From Ditylenchus dipsaci (taxonomy: Eukaryota > Nematoda > Chromadorea > Rhabditida > Anguinidae), in the NCBI GenBank assembly GCA_004194705.1, contig SADC01001184.1:1-64000 (forward strand): DNA of 64,000 bases. Reading direction: 5' to 3'. The number at the start of each line of letters is the position of its first letter. Position 1 is the first letter of the stretch. This document shows, piece by piece, positions 36,801-48,800 of the stretch. The notes under the pieces are model-generated. The model saw only the letters and a list, made by a program, of their open reading frames with translations. It was not told the origin of the DNA and did no database searches. The position numbers and the translations under genes are program-made.

Positions 36801-39800
36801 CCCCCCACCCCCAAAATTTTTCCTTCTAAAAGTTAAGTAAAGACTACCCAAATTTATGTCCCAGACCCCGGAAAATATGCGTAAACTCTTTATTAGTCAC
36901 AACTTCCGTACGCTGGCCTACCCCAAGCCTAAGGGCTAAGCCTAAACTTGTTGTTGGCAAGGGTAGTTACAGCAATTTTAAAAGGTCCGATTTGGGGGGG
37001 GGGGTGGGGTATTCTATAGTAGCGCCAAAATTTGTATAACGTCATAGAAATGGCCAGCGACACAAGGTTACTACGTACAATTTGGGCAAATCGCATTTGG
37101 AAAATTTGAATTGCCGCACCCGATAGAGTGCAACAATTCAAATTTCGGAAAAATCATATTGCGAAAAAAATCCTATTCGAATTAAAAATTTGGGCTCTAC
37201 TGGAGAACGGGTACCGATTTTTGGCATGTTCCCCCAGTTATTTTTTTCCATGTTTTTGATTCTTTTTTTTATGTTTCTCTGTTCGTCTTGTTTCTTTTCT
37301 ATTCTATGTTGTATGTTGTAAGATAAAAAAAGGAAAAATTTTAAAAAATAAAACTTTTAAATAACAGAGGAGACCAAGGCAAAGTTTTGAAATAATCTGA
37401 AAAAAATAACAGGGTACCAAGGCGAAAAGTCGGTACCCATTCTCCAATAGAGCCCAGATTTGTTTGTTAGTTTTTGTCTCATCTTGAATTTTAGCAATTT
37501 GAAATGACGCAATATATCGCTGGCCATAAAAACCTGCAGGCAGACCTTAAACAGCTTCCAAATTAATAGATTTTTTAGATCAACCAAAAAATAATCAAAT
37601 CTGTGGTTAAAAAAATTAAATCTAAAAAAATCTTTTCAAAAGTAAGCAAATAGTAGTTTTGTGTAAATTTAGAATTTGCAGGTTGCCCACCCATCTCTAA
37701 ATACTTCATCCACACCTTCAATTGAGCATAATGGCCAAGACTTGGAGAATCTGGTGCAAGAAAATTTGGTAAAGAAGAATTATAATTTTTCACTTCTCAC
37801 ATCTGCTTATTTTCCAATTACTCGTACTAATATAGAAAAACTGCACTCTGTTATCCCCCCTGTTGCTTTGTATTCCTGTTTGTTTTGTGGTTTGTGGTGG
37901 GCTTTTTCTCGTATTTCATTTGGTTAGGTTATGGTGTTAATGAAATATTGTTTATTTGAGTTATTTCTTTATTTTTGTTCCAAGTGCCTTGACATTCCAC
38001 TTATTTATAGTCACCTGTTAGGGTAGTTAACTTTATTATCAGTTTAGCATTTTTTATAGTTAGCTACGGATAGTTAATGGTGTAACTCAGGGTTGTGATA
38101 TCAAAATATTGAAATAAAGGACATTCGGTAATTTTTCACCAAAAATTACCATTTCATACATTGCTTATTGGGTTTTTAGTGCCGAAAATATATTTTAAAG
38201 TAGAGTAACGAAAGTGCTAGAGATTTAGTATCCCAAATAAAGAACAGATGCGAACCCTGTGTCAACCAGAAAATAATTACCGTATTTCTTCTAAAAAGTT
38301 AACACTGGTTTATTTTGCAACTAAAAAATAATCAAAAAACTTATGTCGATCTTTTTACATTTTTTCATAAATTACCAAAAGGTGTAATTGCGTGGTAAAT
38401 TTTGGTAATTGCTTAACCAAAATCTAAAAAGTGAAATCAGTCGATCTCGGGAGAGTTAAGAAAACGCAAAAAACCGATTCGAAAAAAATTTTCTGGGCTG
38501 ATATACAGGTCATTAAAGTGGAGGGTATTTCCTTAGACAGGCGGCTTATAAGCGGAAATACGGTAATTAACGAATATAACTGAACAATGATATAGACCAA
38601 CTTTTTCTTGTATTCCTCTTTCAATAAACTGGCCATAATTGAACTCATCCCAGATTAACTTATTTTGACGTTTGACAACTTTATTTCCCTTTAGTTAACT
38701 GTATTCGTTTCTCGTAGTATTCTATCTCTATTGTTTTGTTGCTGAACAGTTTAGAATTGTAATAATAAAAATTTCTATATTTTACGGTAGCCTATTTAAT
38801 TTTAGTCATTGCAACAAAAACTAAATCGCAAATCGGACGAACTAACAGAAGCTAGAGCACATCTTCGTGGTTATTCTAATTTCGCAGATGGATTTAACAA
38901 TAATTCGGTTAGCAAGCTTTTTGCTTATAATTTTTTTTAAAGATGATTCGGGTTCAGATTTGCCGTCAGAGATGGATGTCATTAGACTGGACTCATTACG
39001 TGTTAACGGGAATATTGCTCATTCTGGATTACTGCAGGTTCTTAATGCCTTTTCTGGGTAATAAATAGACGAAAATTTTCAGGTGTTTAATGTACCTGAA
39101 TTTACGAGGATTTTAATACTCGGTAAGATGTATACATTTTGTTTTTTTCCTTTAGTCTAAAGCTTCACACATCTAACAGAATTTCGAAAAACAATTAAAA
39201 CTTGCACCGCATAATAAAAAGGACAGTCAGATTGTATAAAGATATACTCACTGCAGAAATTCGAATAAATTATAGTACAGTCGAAACTCGATATAGTGTA
39301 CACCTTGGAGACCGGCTTCAGGTGTACACTATATTGAGCCGTACACTATCGAGTTTCGACTGTATGCGGTTAAATTTTTATGTTTTTCTAATGCAAAATA
39401 TACATATAAGGCACTCTGGACTGAGCAAGGACTAAAAGCCACGATTACGGTAGAAAGAATTTTGCTTAGATTCTGCTCTGAAATATTCTCCGTAAAGGTT
39501 CGGCTCTATAACTTTCATAACCCTTCGATAAAAGCTAGGCCAGCTGTCATGGCAAAATTTCCTAGGCAAGACCACAATTATTCATCAAAAACAAAAATAG
39601 AAGCGGACCAAAATCAGAACTTTGGGTCAAAATCAACATTTATCGATCAAAAAAAGATGATATTTGCTTTAATTGCACTTTTTAAATCAAAGTATAGTTT
39701 TTTAAGAACTTTTGAGGTCACAAACAGCTAGTTTATTGAAGGACCACAGCTATTGCAAACAGCGAGAATTTTACACTTTTGAATACGCCCGGATTTTGTT

Positions 39801-42800
39801 TTTTGTTTTTCAAATAAAGTTACTTATATTAAAATAGGGAAGAACAAACAAGTTCTTGTTAGTGCAGTGGTAAAGCGCATTAAGCGGTCTGAATTGCTAC
39901 TATGTTCGATTCACAATGCCTGCTTTGTCCTTTTGATGATTTCGTTATTAATTTTAGGGTTGGTCAGTCACCGGCAACAAACCGGTGACTAACCAAAAAG
40001 TTTTTAAAACACCAGTCAAAACTAAAAAAGTAACTGGCTAGTAACCGGCAACTAACCGGAAATTTTGAAAAAAAGGAAATCACCCAACCTAATCAATTCT
40101 CTAAAAAGTAATCCTGAATATTTTCGCAATAAAAGTGGTGTCCCGCACGCATTCAAACGTGTTAAATTCTCATTGTCGGCGATGGCTATGGTATTTTGAA
40201 CACTGGTTCAATGCAGTGCTGTACATTTCAAAATTACGGTATAGCACCGGCTTAGAAAATCTTAGCAGCAAGCACCGCACCGGGGACCAATTTATTTCAG
40301 CACCGAAACGGAGACAGCCGACCAAAAAAATTTCAAGCTCCGGTCACCGCAGCGGTAGGTTTTTTTTCATGGCAATAAAATTATCAATTAAATGACCATA
40401 GCCGTGGCCGACAATGAGAATTTAACACGTTAATATGCATGCGGACATCACTTTTATTGCGAAAATATTCAGAAAAATTTTTAGTGAATTAATAAGGGTG
40501 ATATAAAAAAAATAAGTGAATTAATAAGATTTCTTTTTTTTTCAAAGTTACCAGTTAGTTACCGGTTATTTAGCGGTTACTAACCAGTCACTTTCGTTAA
40601 TTTTGACTGGTGTTTTAAAATTTTTTGGTTAGTCACCGGTTGGTTACCGGTGACTGACCAACCCTAAAATTAATAATGAAATTATCGAAAAGACAAAGCG
40701 GGCATTGTAAATCGACCCTTAAATTTGGTCCTTTTGACCTCTAAGGGCACCACTTGGTTATAAAACCCGAAATTTTGTGAAGCCAGAATTTCGGTTTAAA
40801 CTTTCCCCAGTGCTTTCAAATATGCTTTAAAGGCGAAAAAGCACAAAAATTGACGATTGACTAGAGAATTTCCAAGTAACTGACCAAAGTCCAGTAGGAT
40901 TCAACCCCACCTGAATACTCCACCTGAACTTTCCCCGAGGATCGACAGAGTTTAAAACTCGTTTTCTGTAATTTTGAAGCCTATATAAGAAACTTTGTTA
41001 CCTCAAAATTTGACCCCAATTTTTTTGCCTATCTTGTAGAGCAACTCATCCTGAGCAACTTTAAAAAGAACTGTCATGTAAAAAAGTTGGTACTGCACGC
41101 AAGGTTACGCTCTTTAAAAAAGGATATGGTGGAAACCCCCGAAAAATGAGAAATTTTATATATTTTAAATTGCTGAACATTGTCTTTCCATCCTTTTTTT
41201 AGATCATTATATGTCATTAGACGCAGAAATCTCAGGGCTTTCTATATGTAATAAAAGATGACACCACTGAGACCAATTTTATAAATACAATCTTCAAAAA
41301 AATTATATGTTTTTAGTGCTATTCTTGACTAGATCTTGGCCATTACACTTTGTCCATACTCAAAATAATAAGCTATTGGACACGGGAGACAAAGCTCTTT
41401 CTGGCTTTGAAAAAAAAAATTATTTGATTTCTATTATCATTTCCTAAAAAATGAATCTCGCGCAAACTTTTTGATAACAGCATCCGAAAGCTCTACGAAT
41501 AGTGCTATAGATAGCGGAAAAAAGTCTGCAAAAAGGGTGGACACTGGGAAGTTTACATACAACTAACATACAATAAACATAATCATTTAGAATTAAAAAA
41601 AAAGAATGAAAAACAATGTTCAGCAATTTGAAATATAAAATTTCTCATTTATAATTTCCCACTTGTCGTGCGGCACCGACCTTTGAAATTTCGGCGCTAC
41701 ATGGATATATCATAAATCAGATAATCAGAACAAGAAAACACAGAAAGCACGAGAAAACATTTATGCGGACTATGCCGGATGTAAACGATACACATTAAGA
41801 CATGACACAAATCTAACTGCTTAGTACAAGAAGGGTATTAGATGAATTCAATAAATTTTTTCCGTGTCTTCCCAACTTGTCATAGCATCGTTTGGAACAT
41901 TCCGCAACAACATGTCCCTCACTCATGCATTTGAAACAGAACTGCAATACTCCTTGGGATTCTTCGACACTCAGCGGAAGGAAAGGACATTCTTTGTAGA
42001 GGTGGTCAATAGCTTTGCAAAGATAACATCTAAGAAGCAACAATCTAGTTATTTTTCATTACGCTAATTTACCGTTGGTGCGTATTCAGATTCGGACAGT
42101 CCTTAGCTAAGTGACCGGTATACTTGCAGCGCTGACATTTGTTTTGGAGACATGAAGACTTCAAGTGGTAGTAAGAGCCGCAACCAAAACATTGTTTCCT
42201 GCGAGCACGTTTGTGAACTAGAAATAGCAATCAATCGTAATTTATCAATAACTGAAAAAACGCACTCTTATCCGGATGACGATTCCAAATAACTTCCGAG
42301 GGTAAATCAAAGGTAGTCTAACCATGAGAACATCTCGCAAGAAGTCGTCCACATTGGATGCAAGACCAAAAGATCTGATTAGGTTTCTCGTGACGCGGAA
42401 AAGGCTATTGACTTCTGAAAGGACTGGCTCCTGAATTCGACCAACGTTTTTCCAAACCACAAGAGGATCGATCACAGTCATTAAGCCATAACTAAAAAGG
42501 ATACTTAAATTGAGCTTCAAAAAAATTAAACCTTTTCTTCCATTCATCGATTAAACTTATTCCTCGCTCAGTAAAATCAAAGGAAGCATAAAATTCAAAG
42601 AAGCCATATATTAGCACGAAGATGGGAATAGATGCTAGATGATCTGTGAAAGCTAGATTATAACGACTGAGACAGCTCACAAGCTAAACTTGCCAACTCG
42701 CTTTCTGATCGTCGATAAAGAGCCAACAACAGAACTGTCCCACTTGTCCAGATCTTCGTCCACATCTGCAACTGGTGCTTTTGCACAGAATTCTAGTTGC

Positions 42801-45800
42801 GCTGCTGTTGGCATCTTGATAAGACCGGCATGGATAAGGTAGTAAACAGCCAGCATTTGAATAGTGAAGCTGAAATGTAAAGAAAACGTTCAAAGTACTG
42901 ATAATGTAGAGGTAAAGAAAATGAATCAGGTTAGACCAGCAACCGGCCAATTGTTTCTCTTCTATTATCGGACAGGACAACATTTACGACAAAGTTAGCA
43001 ATATAACATTTATTAGGCGGGCGATTACACGGGCTTTTAAAGAATTCACCTCTTCAGGCGATTTTTCACATTCTCAGTATTGCGCATGCCATTTGAATCA
43101 AAGAACGTTTTTAAAAATTTGACGAGATACTTGGCTTTCGGATAGTAACTAAACCCGTAAGAAGTTACAATAAATAATGGCAGACACAAACAAACCTGTA
43201 CAGTAGCCTCAACAATGCAGTAGATCTTAGCCCCTCGGCATGAGTAGTTATATCCGCAGTGAAATTACAACCGTTAAAGTGTATTTTGATGATCCCAACA
43301 CCTTCGTGAATTTCGACCCTTGATATTGGTAACTTGGCATGGTTGAGCACTTTCCGTAATTCTTGGAGATATTGAACAACAGCGATTCTGAAAACCTCAG
43401 TAATGGACTATATAGCAAAAACTTATTACACTTACTTCACCGGAATTTGATTTCGCTTGGATATCGATAGGACGGCACCAGTAATCACGCAAAAATCCAG
43501 GTCACTATCGAATAACGCAACTCCAGTGCGCACGCTTCCATGTGTAGAAATCTTGACACTAGAATCATAGCTAGTTTGACCATCTGAAGAAGTGCATTTG
43601 ACCCATCTTGCCGCTTGCTGGATTGCTGTTCTGATAGAATGAGCTGTTTGGAAGTCGCCTTCCTGCTGCAAAGAAAACCTTATTAACGAAATTATAGGGA
43701 CATTTACGAATTAACCAATTCAATATGCCCTATCCACGCATTGATTCGTTCTGAGGTTCGAACTGTAAGATTGCTTTTGAGATCCCAAAATTTCATAGCT
43801 GCTTCATGAGCCATTTTGGCACTGATTCCAGCCTGAAAATAAATTACATAAATATACAGTTAGCGCACGCTATGGATAAGCTTGCCTACCATTGGTTTGG
43901 ATTTTATTTCAGGGCTTGAGTTTCTAGAGGTCATCATTGGAGGCGTGTTGGTATCTTCATTTGTATCATAACTCTGCGTAATCATGACGTCAAAATTGTT
44001 ATTTGGAGGTCTCGGAGATAATTTGAGGACCACCATTACTGTTTAAAGAATCTTTCAGGCAGCACAGTATCTAAAAAGTCAGACATACAATGCTTTCAAC
44101 AGATCTCGAGAATTGATTGACGACACAAACAGCGTAACAGCACTAATAACTACTTTGGCGCAACTAATTTTAAAAATGTTGCTTTGATGAGTTTCCCTTA
44201 TTTTTCGCGCGCTTTTAAAGGGCCATTGCCTCCGACAACGGTTGTCCCCCGCCAATTCAAAAAACTTCCGATCATTGAACGGCCAGCGTCAGCTTGCGAC
44301 ATTTCAAATCGCGACAATTCAAATTGCGACGATTTCAAATTGCGACAATTGAGATTGGAACAATTCAAATTGCGACAAATTCAAATTGGGGCAGGAGCAG
44401 CCTGTGTCAAATCACGTTGTGCCACCGCAAATTGTGCCAAATTCAAATTGTGACAATTCAGGGCGGCACTTTTGATCTACACCCTTTTGATCTACAACAC
44501 TTTTGATCTACACCCTTTTGATCTACACCGAATTTAAATTAATCTTTTTTTGTCTCGTGAAGGACTCCTATTATTTAAAAAGGTTTTTCTGTAATCCAAC
44601 CTCGGTTCTGATGGATGATCCAGGCACTTGACCAAACCAAGTGGTCGACCGAACTGAGTGGTATAATTTATTGTAGATAAAGATCAGAATTTTGAGTGTC
44701 AGTATTCTGACCAGCGTAATTATCTTGGCTTCTTCGGATGTTGGCTTCTTTTTGGACTCGTTCTTGGTTTTTTTCACGCGAATTAACTTAAATTTTGCGT
44801 GCCACGTGGTTTTATACTAAATATTTCATTCTTGGTAAACAGCCTGATTCTGACTACCGGAATTCTTAGTTTAATATCGGCTCTATAATAACTAGTTTTG
44901 ATGATCATTTTTGTTGATCTCATTAACGAGTTTTTTCACAATGGTGTCCACTTGGTTCATGTGAGGTCCACATGGTCAACTTTTTTCTTTCATAGAAACA
45001 CTCAATACTTACAAACGTTCGATAACTTAAAAACCTTCAAATCAACTTTATCTACAGCAAATTTTATCGGTAAGCAATTATAACATTTATCAAAAGGAAG
45101 CTAACAGCAAAAAGAGGTTACAGTTTTTCTGTGCGAATCATTTCTTCGATTTCTTTTCGAACCACGGACATATCTTTCTGCAAGAATTTCATCTGATCCT
45201 GACGAGACAAGCAGTCCGCAAACTTGCACACGAAGGCACCGCAATCAAATGAATTGCTTTGTGTAGGGATGTCCTGCAAAAACACATATTATTTTCAACG
45301 ATTCCAAATCTATATTATACCTTTGCACAGGCACTGATCCAAAGAGATGGATTTACCTCATCGTATCCCCTTTCCACAGCAAATTCTTTGAGAAAGTCTC
45401 TTAACAGAATTTTTCACAACAATTGTCTACTAAAAATATCTTACATAAGCAGGCTTAGATGCTTTTCACCATCTCCGTGCATTGAGTCATAAAAATCAAG
45501 TCTACCCTTCAATAAATTGACTGCCTAAACCTGACATTGTACTGAAAACCACAAATTTTAGGTATACCACTAATGACCAATGCCCTGTGATGTGAATCGG
45601 CACGAAAAGAAGATCATGTTCAAAAAGATCTGCATTGATTGTCCAATTGAGCACGGCTTTGGGACCTTTCTTTGCCAACTCCGGGTAGAAGAACGAGTCA
45701 AAAGCGTATATCTTAAAAAAAGACTTACACTTATACAGTGAAAAATTGGCAGTACCTTCGGCACCATTTCGTCGCGCAAACTTCGCTGGGCTAAAAGCTG

Positions 45801-48800
45801 TAGATAGCAGCTGATAACGTCCCCATTCAACCACTGCTCTGTTTTGAGACACTGAAGAATCCGCTCCGTTATCACAATTCCAAACTTATCTGAGCAAAGC
45901 TCATCTAGCAAATCTGCATCGTGAAGATCTGAAAATATATCAGTATACACTTCCAATCATGCAAAGCTTACCAATCGTATCATCTAGTGTGATTACTGCA
46001 ACTGGTTCACTGACTTCGCCAATAAGTCCGCTTCCCTCTCGAAATGCCGAAATTCCAGTACATGAAGCCGTTGAGATCCTTAAGCATAGGCTTGTTTTTT
46101 TTAGACGTAAGCAGCTCGAAATTCATTCTGACTCTGAAAAACGTTTTCACAACTGCAATAAAATACGATCATACGGTGAGAAATTCTACATAAAAATAAA
46201 TGGATATAAATATAGCATAATATAGCCCCACATGGTAAACCACCTGGATACCCCCACTCGAGGAACCACCTCAATACCACGACCTAAGTACTACTAACAG
46301 GGTGATCCATCCACCTATTCATCGACCTAAACTATTTGAGCATTGGGTAACACTTATATCACTAACTGAGTGCATATCACTACATGGTAACCACCACTTG
46401 GGCACTTCCACTTGAGTAGCGTAGATGTTCAGATATCCACTACCTGAAATTTGGTTCAATGCATGGATCATCCAGTAGAAACATTTTAGAAAAACATTTT
46501 AAATAATAGGAGTCCTTCACGAGACAAAAAAATTGATTTAAATTCGGTGTAGATCAAAAGGGTGTAGATCAAAAGTGTTGTAAATCAAAAGTGCTGTAGA
46601 TCAAAAGGGTGTAGATCAAAAGTATGTAGATCAAAACGGCTAGAGCCATTGTGCCACGATTTTGATACGTTTCACTGCAGAAATAATCAAATTTTTATTC
46701 TTATGTTTTTTTGAATTGGCAAAATTTTATTTTGCCACAATTCGCGGTGTTACAATTTGAGTTTGGCACAATTTGAATTGGGCACAGTGTAATTTGGCAC
46801 AATTTGCGGTGGCACAATTTGAATTGTTAGAATTTGAATTTGGCACAATTTGCGGTGGCACAATGTGATTTGACACAGGCTGCTCCTGCCCTCAAATTGC
46901 GACATTTCAAATTGCGATAATAATAAGGTCTACGTTCTCAAAAATTCTGTCATCTAAATAAGCTCCTGAATTGCGACTGACCATGAATATACCTGTATGC
47001 TTATCTTTTGCAAGCTTACGAGTTTCGCTGACTTAAAATGACACCTAGATGGTATCCAAAAAACCTGGAAAGTATTCTTTGCGTCATAGGGGTTCAAACC
47101 ATCATACTCGGTTTTGAGAAAATTTTGCGGGAATTTAAATTGTTTAGTCCAACCAAATCAAGTGGTCGACCACCGGGAGCGATTTTTTTTTACTTTTTTG
47201 GCTCCGAAACCTGTTTTCTGGACTGATTCGGGCATGCCGAAGATGGTTTCATAATGGTGAAACGCCGTTTTCTCAAGTATTTTTCTAGTTTTGGTAAAAT
47301 CGAGTTTTGGTAAAATCAATTGTATGCCAATACTCGAAAAATACCATACAAAATCTTATTTTACTATTATCAAACCCTCTTCAGCGTGTTCGAATCAGTC
47401 CAGAAAACAAGTTTTGGAACCCAAAAAAGTAAAAAAAATTGCTCCAAGTGGACGACCGCTTGGTTTGGCTCGTTCAAACTGAAAAATTTTCACTAAAAGG
47501 GAGAGTGAAAGTAAGACTGAGAGGCAATTTTTCCTTTAGGGTACACACTGAGAGTGCGAGTCAGAATGAGAGTGAGAGTGAAAGGAAAATCTGCTAATTA
47601 AATACGGGGCTTTACTGAATAAGTCTAACATACTCTCTTGATCAGACAGCAGTCCACGATTTCCTGTGCGATATAAGTTAGTAAATGCTTTCGGTGCCGA
47701 GTTTTCCCTACTCCGTGAAAAAACTTTTAGAAATAATAGAAACACGTGGAACAGGAGCTTATTTAGATGAGAAAAATTTTCAGAACATAGACCTTATTAT
47801 TGTCGCAATTTAAATTGTCGCAATTCGATTTTGTCGCAATTTAAAATGTCGCAAGCTGTCGCTGGCCCATTGAACTTCTGTACGGATTTTTCAACTTGGT
47901 TCTAACACAACTATACCTAAAATTAAATCATGGGCCTTGTTTTGTTAGAAATTACGCTGAAAAATCCGTACAGAAATTTAATGATCAGGCGAAAATTTTC
48001 TAATTGGTGCGGGAAAATTGGTAATGAAATTGCTAATTGGTGCCGTCCCCAAGGAATGAGCGATTTTTCAAGTTTTGTTACTTAGTAACAGCCATAATCT
48101 TTTCAATTCAAAAATTTTTTATGAGGCATAAAGACACGTTCACAATGAGTGTCGACCTGAGTGCAAACTTTGGCGTGTTTTTAACGCGGGAAAAGCTGTC
48201 CTTTTCTTCACTGAAACTTTTTTCTGTTGATATTATTTTGCAGCCAAGGTTCAGAGCTTCAAAATGAGCTATTGACAAGCAACATCTGATGAAAAAAATT
48301 TGGGTAAAAATAAAAAAATAAAACAAAAAAAATTGAACATTTCTTTTTGTTTTTCTAAGAAATAAATTTCATTCGCGAAATTTCCAAATTTACACGTCAT
48401 TATTTCAGATCTAAAACCTCGGCTGGCTAAAAGACTTACTCCCTGTCTTCCCGCCTATTTATTGCTCATGGCTTTTCGTTTCTACGACTCTTCTGTGGAC
48501 GATGCCGCCTTAACTGGCCTTTTTAACGCCGTACACGGTAAAAATTATATTGATTTTACGTTCCACATGACCAACTCGTGACCAATTCAACTCTAGCTAG
48601 AAATGTTTTAGAAAAAATTATTCGGCGCTAGTAGCGAATACACCCCCCCCAGAATCCGAACTTTTGAAAAATTGCTGTAACTACCCTAAGCAAACAACAA
48701 GTTTTAGGATTGGCCCTTAGCTTGGGGGTAGGGTTGACGAGCTGCGGTCGACCGCGACCGCAAAGACCGCAGCACCGCAGGCAATTTTGACCTAAAGACC

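Larger units (their letters stand above)
20079..39037 (+). other. Myosin V coiled-coil / linker exon block
   Basis: Exons 21-32. Starts [16 protein letters not shown], which parallels the first coiled coil of class V myosins, then heptad-like segments ([65 protein letters not shown]). The sequence is weakly conserved in this family, so exon limits rest on splice sites and phase. Exon 23 is taken to end at 20915 (donor GTCTGT) because only that choice joins exon 24 in frame. Exon 27 contains TAA at 34356-34358 and exon 29 TAA at 36309-36311; both may instead be frame breaks. Confidence 0.75.
39123..48408. other. Myosin intron 33, host of two antisense genes
   Basis: Donor CTCG/GTAAGA after FTRILIL and acceptor TATTTCAG before ATCTAAAACC join in phase to give ILDLKPRL, a conserved DIL-domain start, so 9.3 kb are removed. 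The intron contains the nucleotidyltransferase and the SUMO protease genes plus foldback repeats. Confidence 0.8.

Noticed and set aside
34016..39122. Treating the second half of the myosin as a separate gene
   Set aside because: Exon 25 and exon 26 join in phase within an arginine codon, and the DIL tail follows in order on the same strand with no new start or promoter evident.
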